Assembly: GCA_012728095.1 (NCBI GenBank)
Contig: JAAYFU010000041.1
Location: forward strand, 1 to 50,218
DNA: 50,218 nt
Source: Clostridiaceae bacterium
GTDB taxonomy: Bacteria > Bacillota > Clostridia > DSM-8532
Direction of reading: 5' to 3'
Shown: positions 22,110 to 31,962 of the stretch, one piece after another
Layout of the letters: every line of letters starts with the position of its first letter
Numbering within the stretch: the first letter of the stretch is position 1
Position numbers and translations under genes: made by a program
The notes under the pieces: generated by a model
What the model saw: the letters and a program-made list of their open reading frames with translations, nothing else
Database searches by the model: none
Told to the model about the DNA's origin: nothing

Positions 22110-24197
22110 TTACTTGAAGAAAATGCTCATGTTACTCTTGTTGATTTCATATGTACCGGTATCTTCGTAAGCAGGGATGTTTTTCCCGCTGCAAGCTTCA
22201 TGAAGTCTTCTGATTGAAAGTTCTCCCCATAGTCTCGGACGTTGAGCCAATACATGGAGATACCCGTCTTCCATGGGTTTCCTGGAATCTTCGGTCTTAT
22301 CAAATACAACACAAAGCGGTGTAATTCCCAGGTCTTCTTTCATTCTCCGCGCAAAGTAACTGCCCATTGCATCCATACATACAAAGCAGTTAAAGTCAGG
22401 ATAGCTTTGTATGGTCTTCTTAATACTATTCCAGCGTTCTTCAACGTTTGGCTGGTCCGTTACCTCAAAAGATAACACTTTAATGTCAGGCCAGTCTGAA
22501 ATTGCTTTCATGAACCCTTCCATCCGATCCTGCATATTCTTGTTCTTGTTGGAAAGGGTTCCAATAATCTTACCCTTTCCGTTAAGTTTCTTTACGACTA
22601 TCTCGCCAAGCATTTCACCTGCGCTGTAATTATCCGTTCCTATAAAGCAATCTTTTTCTACTCCTGAAATATCAGTATCAAAGCAAACTATTTTAATACC
22701 CTTTTTACTTGCTTTCTTCAATGCTTCTCTAACCTCAGGACTGTCAATAGGTCCTATACCTATACCTGAAACACCCTGTTCAATTACTTCCTCGATAAGC
22801 TGAGCCTGTTCAGTCGGGGAACCGGATTTAGGAACTCGCCATAAAACATCAACACCAAGTTTGGCGGCTGCATCCATGGCTCCTTCCCTGGTATCATTGA
22901 AAAAAGGTATGTCAATACATGGAATAATAGCGTAAGAAGTCTTATTAACTGCAATCTTATTAAAGTTGAATTTCTTAATAGCATTCTCCAGGTTTGCAAT
23001 AACAGAATCAAAGCTTTCGGAAAGCTGAACAAGAATCTCCGAAGAATTCATGTGAGAGTACATTAAGGAAGTTATTTCCTCGGTTGAGGCAGCCGTTTCC
23101 TCGGCCACCGCCGCGATATTGGTAATAGAGTCTGAAATCGTCTGTTTAAACTCATTGAGAATAATGATTCCCTTCTTAACTTCCAACAGTTGGGCAAACA
23201 ATTCGTCAACCGCATTGGATATCGCAATAAAAGCCTCATTCGTCTTATTCACCGACTGGGTCTGCGCTTCCAGCGTTTTTGCCGTCAAAGCTATTGTTTC
23301 AGTAGTTACATCTATCTGGTTCTGGACACCTTGAATGATTTTGTCGATTTCGGTACTGGATAAATAACTTTGTTGCGCCAATTTTTTTATTTCATCGGCA
23401 ACAACGCCGAAACCCTTGCCCATCTCTCCTGCCCTGGCCGCTTCGATTGAAGCGTTAAGAGACAGCAGGTTTGTCTGGCTTGAAATACCTGATATTACCG
23501 AAGTTATCTGGCTTATATTGTTTGTCATTTCATTCAGTTCTTTAATTTTCTGGTTGATTTCGGCCATATTCTTTTCTGTCAGTTTGCTTTTTTCCAACAA
23601 ATCATTAATATTTGACATTCCGAACTTGGCCATCTCCTTGGTGACATCAGCCTTTTTGGTCATGAGTTCGGCGGATTTTACAACTTCCTCAAACTTACTT
23701 ACCATTTCAGCTGTCACTCTTGAACTGTGTTCAGCGTCTTCGGCCTGTTCTCCCGCCCCCTTGGAAACGGATTCGGCTGCTTTCGCTATTTGACTGGCCA
23801 CATCGGAAGCTTCTTTCGATGTGGATTTTACCGTAAAGGCCAGGTGCTTCGCTTCTTCGGTCGAACGATCAACATCGGAAAGGACCCGGTTAAAATGCTG
23901 AATAAGCGCATTGCTTTCTTTTTCAAGAACAGTGTTCCCTTCAATTTTTGTCAGAAGATCGCCTTCCCTTGCTCTTCTCAAAGCTTCAACCAAAGCCTGG
24001 TTGTCCTTTATTCTTTTTGTAGGAATGTAATATTGCAAGGCTGTTCCTCCAACAACCAGAACACATCCTATTATGATAAATAACTGCAAATTACCAATTT
24101 TCGCAAAATATGCTATTGCTATGATGAGAAAAGGAAGAACAGCAGTTAACAGGTGTGTCAACAGAATCGGAATCCTGACCGTTTCTTTCTTATTCAT
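22110..24197 (-). CDS. Methyl-accepting chemotaxis protein with C-terminal periplasmic-binding-protein-like domain
   Basis: 695 residues. Two membrane helices (about 10-31 and 36-58) have almost no external loop between them. They are followed by a HAMP-like/coiled-coil segment and the MCP signalling domain (about 120-400), with hairpin tip [20 protein letters not shown] (244-263). A substrate-binding fold of the Peripla_BP_4 (ribose-type) class follows at about 421-690: [39 protein letters not shown] and [11 protein letters not shown]. Given the topology, this binding domain should be cytoplasmic, which is unusual because these folds are normally extracellular. It may sense an internal sugar or metabolite. 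Ribosome site AAAGGAG is 8 bases from ATG 24197. No other chemotaxis genes are nearby. Confidence 0.9.
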   Translation of the reverse strand: MNKKETVRIPILLTHLLTAVLPFLIIAIAYFAKIGNLQLFIIIGCVLVVGGTALQYYIPTKRIKDNQALVEALRRAREGDLLTKIEGNTVLEKESNALIQHFNRVLSDVDRSTEEAKHLAFTVKSTSKEASDVASQIAKAAESVSKGAGEQAEDAEHSSRVTAEMVSKFEEVVKSAELMTKKADVTKEMAKFGMSNINDLLEKSKLTEKNMAEINQKIKELNEMTNNISQITSVISGISSQTNLLSLNASIEAARAGEMGKGFGVVADEIKKLAQQSYLSSTEIDKIIQGVQNQIDVTTETIALTAKTLEAQTQSVNKTNEAFIAISNAVDELFAQLLEVKKGIIILNEFKQTISDSITNIAAVAEETAASTEEITSLMYSHMNSSEILVQLSESFDSVIANLENAIKKFNFNKIAVNKTSYAIIPCIDIPFFNDTREGAMDAAAKLGVDVLWRVPKSGSPTEQAQLIEEVIEQGVSGIGIGPIDSPEVREALKKASKKGIKIVCFDTDISGVEKDCFIGTDNYSAGEMLGEIVVKKLNGKGKIIGTLSNKNKNMQDRMEGFMKAISDWPDIKVLSFEVTDQPNVEERWNSIKKTIQSYPDFNCFVCMDAMGSYFARRMKEDLGITPLCVVFDKTEDSRKPMEDGYLHVLAQRPRLWGELSIRRLHEACSGKNIPAYEDTGTYEINKSNMSIFFK

Positions 24198-24487
24198 AGT
24201 ACAAACTCCTTTTAAATAAAGATTTCTTTAACGAAAGACGCCGAATAATCGCAATACTTAGATGCAATCGACAAAATTAGACGTATTCTACTATAATTAT
24301 ATTACCATTAAATTTCATTATAAACAAATGCTATTATAGAAATATATAAAAATTGTACAATTAAATTCTATTCACCCCCTCTTATCTCTACAGTTCTCCA
24401 TAGTGTAATATTCTTCCGCTTTGTGTTAGAATTGTCTTGTGTTTTAATGAAATCAAACATCGGTTTAACTGATAAGGAGGTGAAAAC

Positions 24488-24970
24488 ATGATAATGAACG
24501 ACTATATAAATATTCCAATCCCTAAGCAGAAGCGGATTGCTTTGATTGCCCATGACAATAAGAAACAGGACCTGGTGAATTGGGTCAAAGAGAACGTTGA
24601 TGTTTTACGTAAGCATTTCCTTTGCGGTACCGGCACTACAGCCAGGCTCATAGCAGAGGAAGTTGAGTTGCCTGTCCGTGCATATAACAGCGGGCCTTTG
24701 GGCGGAGATCTCCAAATAGGTTCACGCATTGTTGAAGGCGCAATCGACATGGTAATATTCTTTTGGGATCCCCTGGAAGCACAGCCCCATGATCCGGATG
24801 TTAAGGCTTTGCTGAGAATTGCGGCGGTGTATGACATCCCATTAGCCAACAATCGTGCCACTGCAGATTTCTTATTGGCATCCACGCTTATGGACGGCGA
24901 ATATAACCGCAGAATAATAAACTATAATAAGAAAATCCAGGACAGGCTCACTGAGCTTAAAGAAAAATAA
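24488..24970 (+). CDS. mgsA: Methylglyoxal synthase
   Basis: 160 residues. It converts dihydroxyacetone phosphate to methylglyoxal and phosphate, a bypass that relieves phosphate-sugar overload. Family motifs are KRIALIAHDNKK, LCGTGTTARLI, NSGPLGGDLQIG with the catalytic Asp, and WDPLEAQPHDPDVKALLR. Its length is normal. AAGGAGGTGA lies 4 bases before ATG 24488. It is one of the few plus-strand genes, stands alone and has its own terminator. The 290 bases between it and the divergent chemoreceptor gene must hold both promoters, but none is clear by eye. Confidence 0.95.
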   Translation: MIMNDYINIPIPKQKRIALIAHDNKKQDLVNWVKENVDVLRKHFLCGTGTTARLIAEEVELPVRAYNSGPLGGDLQIGSRIVEGAIDMVIFFWDPLEAQPHDPDVKALLRIAAVYDIPLANNRATADFLLASTLMDGEYNRRIINYNKKIQDRLTELKEK

Positions 24971-25013
24971 AACGGCTGACAGGGTAAGATTTTCCTTGTC
25001 GGCCGTTTTGTTT
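24968..25013 (+). terminator. mgsA terminator
   Basis: The stem AAACGGCTGACAGGG pairs with CCTTGTCGGCCGTTT (two mismatches) across a 9-base loop and is followed by TGTTTA. The opposing A-rich flank may let it also end folA transcription from the other strand. Confidence 0.85.
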
Positions 25014-25039
25014 ACGGAGCAAAATTTTCATCTGTTACA

Positions 25040-25552
25040 TTATTCACCATTATCCGATTTAACATATTCCACATACCTGAACCATACACCGGCATGGCTT
25101 TCCTGCCATTCTCCCGTAACCGTCCTCTTCCAGTCGCTTTTTTCGTCCAGATTAACCAGATGGGTATCGGCTTCATACTCCCCATCTATTTGGGTGATAA
25201 GAGCCAAGTTGCAATACGGCAGAAGCTGTTTGTAAATTGTTTCACCACCACAGACATAAACTTTTTTGTCAAATCCTTTTATGGCATTAAACATCTCCTC
25301 AATACTGTGTACTATCACGGCACCCTCGCAGGTGTAGTTTTTATCCCTTGTCAGAACAATATTGATACGTTCGGGCAACGGTTTTTTATCCTTGAAGGTT
25401 TCAAGAGTTTTTCTTCCTACAATAATGACATTCCCTCTTGTAAGCTCAGCAAAACGTTTTAAATCCTCGGGTATCCTTATTAAGAGATTATTATCCTTGC
25501 CCAGACCCCAGTTTCTGTCCGCCGATGCAATCAGAATAAGATCATCTCGCAT
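25040..25552 (-). CDS. folA: Dihydrofolate reductase
   Basis: 170 residues. It reduces dihydrofolate with NADPH and so regenerates the cofactor consumed by thymidylate synthase, encoded just upstream. Motifs are LILIASADRNWGLGKDN, the active-site acid Asp30 in RIPEDLKRF, VIIVGRKT, and VYVCGGETIYKQLLPY for NADPH binding. ATG 25552 is preferred because GGGGGAG lies 6 bases upstream; the more distal in-frame TTG overlaps that site. It is 24 bases from thyA and should be in the same transcript. Confidence 0.95.
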   Translation of the reverse strand: MRDDLILIASADRNWGLGKDNNLLIRIPEDLKRFAELTRGNVIIVGRKTLETFKDKKPLPERINIVLTRDKNYTCEGAVIVHSIEEMFNAIKGFDKKVYVCGGETIYKQLLPYCNLALITQIDGEYEADTHLVNLDEKSDWKRTVTGEWQESHAGVWFRYVEYVKSDNGE

Positions 25553-25576
25553 TGATTTCTCCCCCAAAAACCTTTA

Positions 25577-26407
25577 TTAAACAGCGACGGGAATGTTTTT
25601 GATTTGCGGTCCGTGTTCATAGCCTTCAAGAACAAAATGCTCCACTTTAAATTCATAGAAATCTTTTATGTCTTTATTTATTATAAGCCTGGGAGCTTTT
25701 TTCGGTTCCCTGGTAATAAGCTCTCTTACCAAAGGCTCATGCCGGTCATAGATATGTGCATCGGCAATAACATGAACCAGCTCACCCACCTCGAAACCGG
25801 ACACCTGGGCAAACATATGCAATAATATGGCATACTGGACCACATTCCAGTTATTGGCGACCAACACATCCTGTGATCTTTGATTTAGAATCGCGTTAAG
25901 CTTGTTTCCCGTCACGTTAAAAGTCACGCTGTAAGCGCAGGGATAGAGATTCATAGCATGTAAATCCGCATGATTATAAAGATTTGTAATAATTCTGCGG
26001 CTGTAAGGGTTATTTTTAAGATCGTACAAGACCCTGTCAACCTGGTCAAATTCGCCTTCCTTATACTTGTGCTTGATCCTCAGCTGATAGCCGTATGCCT
26101 TGCCTATTGAACCGTTTTCATCAGCCCAGGCGTCCCAGATATGGCTGTTCAAGTCTTTTACATTGTTTGATTTTTTCTGCCAAATCCACAGGATTTCGTC
26201 AATAGCAGCTTTATAGTTTATCGGCCTTAATGTCAGAATCGGAAATTCCTCGGATAAATCATACCTGTTGACTACTCCAAATCTTTTTTTTGTATAAGCC
26301 GGAGTTCCGTCTTCCCATCTTGGCCTTACATTTGTTCCCTCATCAGAAAAGCCATTCTCAAGAATATCCTTGCACATATTAATAAAAATAATATCAGCGC
26401 GGCTCAT
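25577..26407 (-). CDS. thyA: Thymidylate synthase
   Basis: 276 residues, a typical length for ThyA. It methylates dUMP to dTMP with methylene-tetrahydrofolate. The active-site Cys157 lies in NLYPCAYSV, with the dUMP/folate-binding arginines in YSRRII, NQRSQDVLVANNWN and HVIADAHIYDRHEP. The C-terminus ends NIPVAV, as in the family. ATG 26407 has GGAGG 9 bases upstream; the frame stays open into comEC, but no better start exists there. About 158 bases lie between it and the comEC stop. Confidence 0.95.
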   Translation of the reverse strand: MSRADIIFINMCKDILENGFSDEGTNVRPRWEDGTPAYTKKRFGVVNRYDLSEEFPILTLRPINYKAAIDEILWIWQKKSNNVKDLNSHIWDAWADENGSIGKAYGYQLRIKHKYKEGEFDQVDRVLYDLKNNPYSRRIITNLYNHADLHAMNLYPCAYSVTFNVTGNKLNAILNQRSQDVLVANNWNVVQYAILLHMFAQVSGFEVGELVHVIADAHIYDRHEPLVRELITREPKKAPRLIINKDIKDFYEFKVEHFVLEGYEHGPQIKNIPVAV

Positions 26408-26565
26408 ATTAAAGAACCTCCTCATATGAAACAATCGCCGTTCAGGTGTGAAGCTAAAAATAATATAACCTACATGTTTTTTTATTACAACCCGGAAACG
26501 GAAGAAAACCCGGATTATTAAAAAAATGGCTTCGTTGCCCGAAAACAGGCATGTTAAAAATTCAA

Positions 26566-28932
26566 TCATCGGACAACGGTAGTAACTCTCATACGGGTTT
26601 CTTTTTCCCATACCTCAACCAAAATGCCGCCGTTATTAACTGTCTGGTATATTTGGGACCCTTGTCCGGCAATTCGTTCTAACGTTTCAGGACTCGGGTG
26701 CCCATATACATTCCTGCCCACCGAAATAACGGACATTTTTGGTCTTGTTGCCTCAATAAAGCTTTTACCTGAGGAATACTTGGAACCGTGATGGGCGACT
26801 TTTAATAAATCACAGCTTATGCCCTCATATTTTTCCAGTATAATATTCTCTGACATAAAACCTATATCCCCGGTAAAAAGCGCACTGAACTCTCCGTAAT
26901 CCAGTCTCGCTACCAGCGACAGCTCGTTGGCGTCGAAGGTTGAATTTTTCGGCATCAGTCTTTCATCTTTCAAAGGATATAGCGCTTTAATGGTTAAACC
27001 GTTTTCTTCATAGAGAATGTCATCCTCTTTCATATACATGACGGGAATACCTTTTTCTGCTGCATAATCAGTGAGATACCTCATCTCAATATCATTGGCG
27101 TCTGCAACGATAAGCTTTCTTACATTCATTTTTTCAATTATGGTTTTCAGTCCCCCGACATGGTCCATATGCCCGTGGGAGGCAATCATCAGGTCAATAT
27201 CGGTCATGTTGAGGTTGTACAACAACGGCACTACTATCCGTTCCCCCACGTAGGAGCCATCCGAATCATTTATACTTCCTCCGCCGTCCAGAATAATGTT
27301 CTTCCCCGAAGGCGTCCTGATAACGGTACAGTCCCCCTGCCCCACATCCGCAAAATATATTCGGAGCGATTTATCAGGGATGCTGACAACGAGAATCACA
27401 ATCCCGCATAAAAACATGATTGAGGCAAATATCGGCCTTGATGTTTCCTTTGCAAGCTTCGGGTGCCAAAATTTAAGATATAGGAGAACAAAATAGTATA
27501 TCAATAACAAAAAAATGCTTGGAGTTGCCAAATTAATCTCGGCCCAGGGGATTGCCGACATTTTCCCCGTAATCATCACCATTAGGTTAATCATGGTGCC
27601 AAGTAGTATTCCGGTTAATCTTGCAGCCGGAAGAAAGATATTTCCCAAAACAACAAGTACGGCTCCCAGTACGGTGATTATTCCTGTTAAAGGCACTATG
27701 AGCAGATTTGTAAATACCGATATTATTGAAAATGTGTTAAAACAATAAGCGATTATCGGTATAACGCCTAACTGTGCAGCTATTGTTCCGGCTAATGTAT
27801 CTCTGATTATTTTCGGCAGTTTTACCGGCAATCTGCAAAATATAGGTTTATAGAAAATTACAAGTGAAAGGGTAGCGGCAAATGACAGTATAAAACCCAA
27901 ATCAAACAGCATAAAGCTGTTATATAACAGTATAATCATTGCCGATGCCGCAATAGAACAGTAAATATCTGCTTTTCGCCACAGAAGCATGCCGGTTAAT
28001 GTAATTCCAGCCATAATGGCGGCCCTGATTACCGAGGCCTCCATCCCGGTGGCAAACACATAAAACAGCATACATGGAAATGCCAACGCCGATGACCATC
28101 TGGAATTTAAGCCCGATTTTTTCAAAAGCCAGAGAAAAGGCGCCAATAAAAATGCTATATTTGCCCCCGAAACAGCCATAATATGCGAAAGACCGGCTCT
28201 GCGAAAATCTTCCTCCAGCTCTTCCGGCATTTTATCAGTATAACCTATCAACATTCCGGCCAGGATTGAAGATTCCTTTTCAGGCATGCTTCTGTTCAAG
28301 GTGTTCAATATATTATGCCTGAGCTTATACCCGGTTTTCTTAAGCCATGAACCCCTGTTTCCCTCAAGAATGGCAAGCGCTTTACCCTGAGCGGTCATAG
28401 TTCCTGAAATACCCCGTGAAGCCAGGAACTTTCCTGAATCGAAGCCCCCGATATTCCGTCTGCCCGGAGGTACTCGTATTTCTCCTGTAATATTTACGAC
28501 AGAACCATAATTAAGGTTATCAATAAAGCCATTGCTGTTGTATATACTAACCTGTATTCTAATTTTCCTGTTTTTAGCGAGTGGTTTATTGTCAATTGAT
28601 TCAACATTTAATACAAATCGTGTTCTCCCGTTTTCAAATTCCGGTTCGTTGTGCAATGTCCCCTTGACGGAAACACTTTTGCCTTCCCATTCCTTACAGG
28701 CATTATCGTAATAATTCTTATTGATACTGTGTAAAACGTATCCTGAAACAAGAAAGGGAACTGCAAGCAGAACGAAGACGGAAGATTTTTCTCTTACCGG
28801 GCGATAAATAAGTATGAAAATCAGTAAACTCAGCGAAAGAGAAATTATTCCCCAAAATTGACTTTTATTAACATCGGCAAGTATAATGCCCCAGATAAGG
28901 GCTATGGCAGCTACTGCCAAAGGTCTTTTCAT
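26566..28932 (-). CDS. comEC: ComEC/Rec2 DNA-uptake channel protein
   Basis: 788 residues. The N-terminal membrane segments and an OB-like external domain (DUF4131) cover about 1-200. The multi-helix competence domain is at about 220-490 (GLSHIMAVSGANIAFL), and a C-terminal metallo-beta-lactamase domain starts at about 525 (FADVGQGDCTVIRTPSGKN), with HxHxDH as SHGHMDHVGG and DLLKVAHHGSKYS. In competent bacteria this forms the inner-membrane channel for single-stranded DNA; the lactamase-like domain is a candidate nuclease. ATG 28932 has GAGG 5 bases upstream. comEA is not adjacent here. The GNAT gene ends 8 bases before it. Confidence 0.93.
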   Translation of the reverse strand: MKRPLAVAAIALIWGIILADVNKSQFWGIISLSLSLLIFILIYRPVREKSSVFVLLAVPFLVSGYVLHSINKNYYDNACKEWEGKSVSVKGTLHNEPEFENGRTRFVLNVESIDNKPLAKNRKIRIQVSIYNSNGFIDNLNYGSVVNITGEIRVPPGRRNIGGFDSGKFLASRGISGTMTAQGKALAILEGNRGSWLKKTGYKLRHNILNTLNRSMPEKESSILAGMLIGYTDKMPEELEEDFRRAGLSHIMAVSGANIAFLLAPFLWLLKKSGLNSRWSSALAFPCMLFYVFATGMEASVIRAAIMAGITLTGMLLWRKADIYCSIAASAMIILLYNSFMLFDLGFILSFAATLSLVIFYKPIFCRLPVKLPKIIRDTLAGTIAAQLGVIPIIAYCFNTFSIISVFTNLLIVPLTGIITVLGAVLVVLGNIFLPAARLTGILLGTMINLMVMITGKMSAIPWAEINLATPSIFLLLIYYFVLLYLKFWHPKLAKETSRPIFASIMFLCGIVILVVSIPDKSLRIYFADVGQGDCTVIRTPSGKNIILDGGGSINDSDGSYVGERIVVPLLYNLNMTDIDLMIASHGHMDHVGGLKTIIEKMNVRKLIVADANDIEMRYLTDYAAEKGIPVMYMKEDDILYEENGLTIKALYPLKDERLMPKNSTFDANELSLVARLDYGEFSALFTGDIGFMSENIILEKYEGISCDLLKVAHHGSKYSSGKSFIEATRPKMSVISVGRNVYGHPSPETLERIAGQGSQIYQTVNNGGILVEVWEKETRMRVTTVVR

Positions 28933-28940
28933 ACCAACCT

Positions 28941-29453
28941 CTATCGTTTTAATATTTTCCTCATAATGGCTGCATGGGATGTACCGATATGATGCAATGA
29001 GCGCTCCAGTTCCGGGTCATGTGAAAAACCGGCTTTTTCCCAGAAAGAAAGCCCTTTTTTGTTCTCAGTTGAAACCGCGGCTATGCACGCAACCGTTCCA
29101 TACTTTGACTGTACGAAGTTAAGAAGCTTATAAAGCGCATGCGTACCGTATCCCATGTTTTGATAATCCGGGTCAATAATAAATATACTGATCCACAAAA
29201 CCGAATGCCCGTTTACGTCCCTTAAGCATCCGTTAATAAAACCCACGGGTATATTGGTTTTATTATTATAAATCATAAAGTTTAATATGGAAGGATCAAC
29301 AGGTTCCTTAAACTTCTGCATAACATCCGAAAACTTTTTAAAACCTGTGGCATAGCCCAGGCAATCCTGCATGCCATACCATTTTTCCAAAATGGCCATG
29401 TCCTTAATTTCAGGCACTCTAAGGTCAATATCGATATCATGCTTAATCATCAT
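28941..29453 (-). CDS. GNAT family N-acetyltransferase
   Basis: 170 residues with the GNAT fold: LWISIFIIDPDYQNMGYGTHALYKLL holds the acetyl-CoA-binding Q/R-x-x-G-x-G/A loop, here QNMGYG, followed by the late strand and FWEKAGF motif. The acceptor is unknown; RimJ/RimL-like or small-molecule acetyltransferases are possible. The start is one of two adjacent ATGs (29453 or 29450), with only a weak AAAGTGA site upstream. It lies 8 bases before comEC and is likely co-transcribed with it. Confidence 0.82.
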   Translation of the reverse strand: MMIKHDIDIDLRVPEIKDMAILEKWYGMQDCLGYATGFKKFSDVMQKFKEPVDPSILNFMIYNNKTNIPVGFINGCLRDVNGHSVLWISIFIIDPDYQNMGYGTHALYKLLNFVQSKYGTVACIAAVSTENKKGLSFWEKAGFSHDPELERSLHHIGTSHAAIMRKILKR

Positions 29454-29524
29454 ACAATCACTTTGTTCCGGCAGTATTGTTTATTGAAAACAGGATCATT
29501 ACGGTTTACACCGAAAACTTACAA

Positions 29525-31066
29525 TCAGGGATTGGGATATACAAGATACCAATTCTGCCATCCGTTATAAATATTCTTCCAATTAGGGTTTCTTTCGCCC
29601 CTGATGTAATTGTTATAGAGTACAGCCCCATATTTTCTGTACAAAGGCAATATAACACTGTTGGTGTTGCTTAAATTGAGGCTTTTCTTTGTAGCCTCCG
29701 AAACTTCATCTATAGTCGCATAAAGCGGAATACGGCATCCCAGGAGCATCATGTCGAATTCACCGCTTCTTACAAGGCTTTGCTGTTTCTCAATATCAGC
29801 AGATTCAGTATCAACCTTAATCCCTATTTCGGCCAATGCTTCGGCCAGCCATTCGCTTGTATATTCCCTGTCGGCATTAAGTCCGTTATATATGAGCGAA
29901 AGCTGAACCGGTACCTTCTCATTATTTTTATAAGTATAGAGATAACCTTTGTCGTAATTATATAAAAAACCCAGGTTAATCAATTTATTTATTATAGCGT
30001 TTTTATTCAGTTTTTCTTCAGAATGGACGTTTTGCCGCTCCATTGCGGATTCTCCCCTGTTTATGGGATTTTCTTTTTCATATTCTTTTAAATATTCAAT
30101 AAGAATGGATCTGAATTCTTCCTGCCTTATAGGGGAAGAAGACGTGCCAACCGGGGATAAAACCAAAAATTCAAGATTATTGCTGACATATTTATTAAAG
30201 AATATGTCGGATCTCTTGGAATAACTGTCCAAATCCCCTTCCTCCAGCCACGCAATATCTATTTGCTGTCTTTGAAAAGCCTGCATCATTTGCGATTCGT
30301 CCTGGTATATTTTAAAAGTTATTCCGTCAAGCCATATGGGATGTGAAAGGCCGTCCTCGGCCTCTAAGAACCACCAGGAATCATTTCTCAGTAATGTAAT
30401 TTCATTTACGCTGTACGATTCATATTTAAACGGTCCGGTCCCGATTAATTTCAGGGAAGCCTTGTGTCCTTCTATAGGCCAGTCCTTGAATACATGTTCC
30501 GGTACTATCGGGAATGTGAGTTTTTCGGTGATTTTAGGATCAGTCTTGTTAAGTATCAGCCTGAAACTCAGTCTTGTCAAGGTCTTTATACTTTGTATAT
30601 TTGATACGTGTTCATAATACAGGGATTTTTTCCCGGCATTTTTAATGGTCTCCAAAGTGAATGCCACATCATCGGAACTGAGGGTTTTACCGTCATGAAA
30701 TAAAATATTGTCTCTTAGTTCTATATCAAGTATCAAACCGTCCTGACTTAATTTAAAACTTTCTGTAAGGCCTTTCTTTATTAATCCTGATTCATCCTCA
30801 TAAAAAAGACTGTCAAATACAAATGATGAAAGCTGCCTTACGTATATATCCTGTGTAGTCAACGGATTTAAGGTCCTGGGAGTGACCATGAAAAGCTTCA
30901 GGATTCCTCCCTGCGAAGGCCCTACATCTTCATAAATAACCTTAACAGCACCGTCATTGATTCCCGTAATAGGTTCCTGTTGCGGACTCTGAGGTTGCTG
31001 ACCACATCCGCTGATAATAATTGCCATTATTAAAAGTACTATGGAAGTGCTATGTATCTTTTTCAT
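29525..31066 (-). CDS. Peptide/nickel-type ABC transporter solute-binding lipoprotein
   Basis: A 513-residue SBP family 5 lipoprotein with lipobox IISGC (Cys at about 21), a Gln/Pro-rich tether, then GGILKLFMVTPRTLNPL, the LFHDGKTLSSDDVAFTLE motif of oligopeptide-binding proteins, and the C-terminal lobe. ATG 31066 begins the signal peptide and has GAGGG upstream; the longer frame overlapping pgeF lacks these. The start lies 2 bases after the pgeF stop codon, indicating translational coupling. No permease or ATPase genes are adjacent, so it either serves a distant transporter or has another surface role. Confidence 0.88.
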   Translation of the reverse strand: MKKIHSTSIVLLIMAIIISGCGQQPQSPQQEPITGINDGAVKVIYEDVGPSQGGILKLFMVTPRTLNPLTTQDIYVRQLSSFVFDSLFYEDESGLIKKGLTESFKLSQDGLILDIELRDNILFHDGKTLSSDDVAFTLETIKNAGKKSLYYEHVSNIQSIKTLTRLSFRLILNKTDPKITEKLTFPIVPEHVFKDWPIEGHKASLKLIGTGPFKYESYSVNEITLLRNDSWWFLEAEDGLSHPIWLDGITFKIYQDESQMMQAFQRQQIDIAWLEEGDLDSYSKRSDIFFNKYVSNNLEFLVLSPVGTSSSPIRQEEFRSILIEYLKEYEKENPINRGESAMERQNVHSEEKLNKNAIINKLINLGFLYNYDKGYLYTYKNNEKVPVQLSLIYNGLNADREYTSEWLAEALAEIGIKVDTESADIEKQQSLVRSGEFDMMLLGCRIPLYATIDEVSEATKKSLNLSNTNSVILPLYRKYGAVLYNNYIRGERNPNWKNIYNGWQNWYLVYPNP

Positions 31067-31068
31067 TT

Positions 31069-31902
31069 TTACCCTCGCATCATCAAAAATGCCGCTCCCG
31101 TTCCTGTTTGATTCCGGCTCCCGCGATGGGAAAAGAAAACATCGCTGTTGCATTTTGTACAAACCCGGCAACCGGAAATCTTTTCTTCCGATACGCCCCG
31201 GTCAATTAAATTACGTATAATTGTTCCTTCTAAATCTATGACCCATTTGTCCGCTCTTTTTGTAATATAGTCTGAAGCCCAAGAATACGCGGACTGAAAA
31301 GCGTCGGCCACATCACTGTCAACCTCAAAGCAGCATGTCTTTATATGAGGGCCAAACGCGACAAAAACATTCTCCGGAGAAGAACCGTAGGACTCCTTCA
31401 TAACATTTAGCGTCTCTCCCCCAATATTAAGAAGTGTCCCTCTCCATCCTGAATGGGAAAGTCCTATAACCTTATTAACGGGATCATAAAAATAAATCGG
31501 CACGCAATCCGCATAATAGGTAATCAGCATCAGGCAGGTCTCCTGTGTTACAAGCCCGTCAATCTTTTCATAGTTTCTTTCCCGGACAATCCCCATTCCG
31601 GAATGTTCTTTTGTTACTTTAAGAATCTTCTTATCATGCACCTGGTGCGAAAGCACCATATTATTCAACGGTACTCCCAGCTCATTGCCGAGAATTTCAT
31701 AATTTTTCCTTACATTGCTTAAAGGATCAGATCTGTTGAAATTAAGATTCAATGTAGCATAATCTCCTTTGCTGACTCCGCCGAACCTAGTCGTAAAGCC
31801 ATGCAGCAATGCAGGGAAAGCATAAAATGCGGGTATACCGATATAAGGCCTCCTGTATAATCTCGCTTCTTCAATGCAACCGTTATCCAGCAATAATCCC
31901 AC
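31069..31902 (-). CDS. pgeF: Peptidoglycan editing factor / YfiH-type multicopper oxidase-fold protein
   Basis: 277 residues of the DUF152/YfiH (CNF1-like) family. Conserved metal-site residues are in HQVHD, the ADCVP segment (ITYYADCVPIYF) and LSHSGWRG. In E. coli PgeF removes wrongly built muropeptide precursors (L-Ser for L-Ala); other members have purine-nucleoside phosphorylase or laccase activity. GTG 31902 is preferred because GGAGG lies 5 bases upstream; the more distal TTG 31914 overlaps that site. It is translationally coupled to the solute-binding lipoprotein. Confidence 0.88.
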   Translation of the reverse strand: MGLLLDNGCIEEARLYRRPYIGIPAFYAFPALLHGFTTRFGGVSKGDYATLNLNFNRSDPLSNVRKNYEILGNELGVPLNNMVLSHQVHDKKILKVTKEHSGMGIVRERNYEKIDGLVTQETCLMLITYYADCVPIYFYDPVNKVIGLSHSGWRGTLLNIGGETLNVMKESYGSSPENVFVAFGPHIKTCCFEVDSDVADAFQSAYSWASDYITKRADKWVIDLEGTIIRNLIDRGVSEEKISGCRVCTKCNSDVFFSHRGSRNQTGTGAAFLMMRG

Positions 31903-31962
31903 AGGAACCTCCAAGGATTAATATATTATAATCGATTATACCATAAATTACTGCTTTATTGA

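Noticed and set aside
22411-24083. Plus-strand frames of 70-125 codons inside the chemoreceptor gene
   Set aside because: They are antisense shadows of the helical MCP domain; none has a ribosome site.
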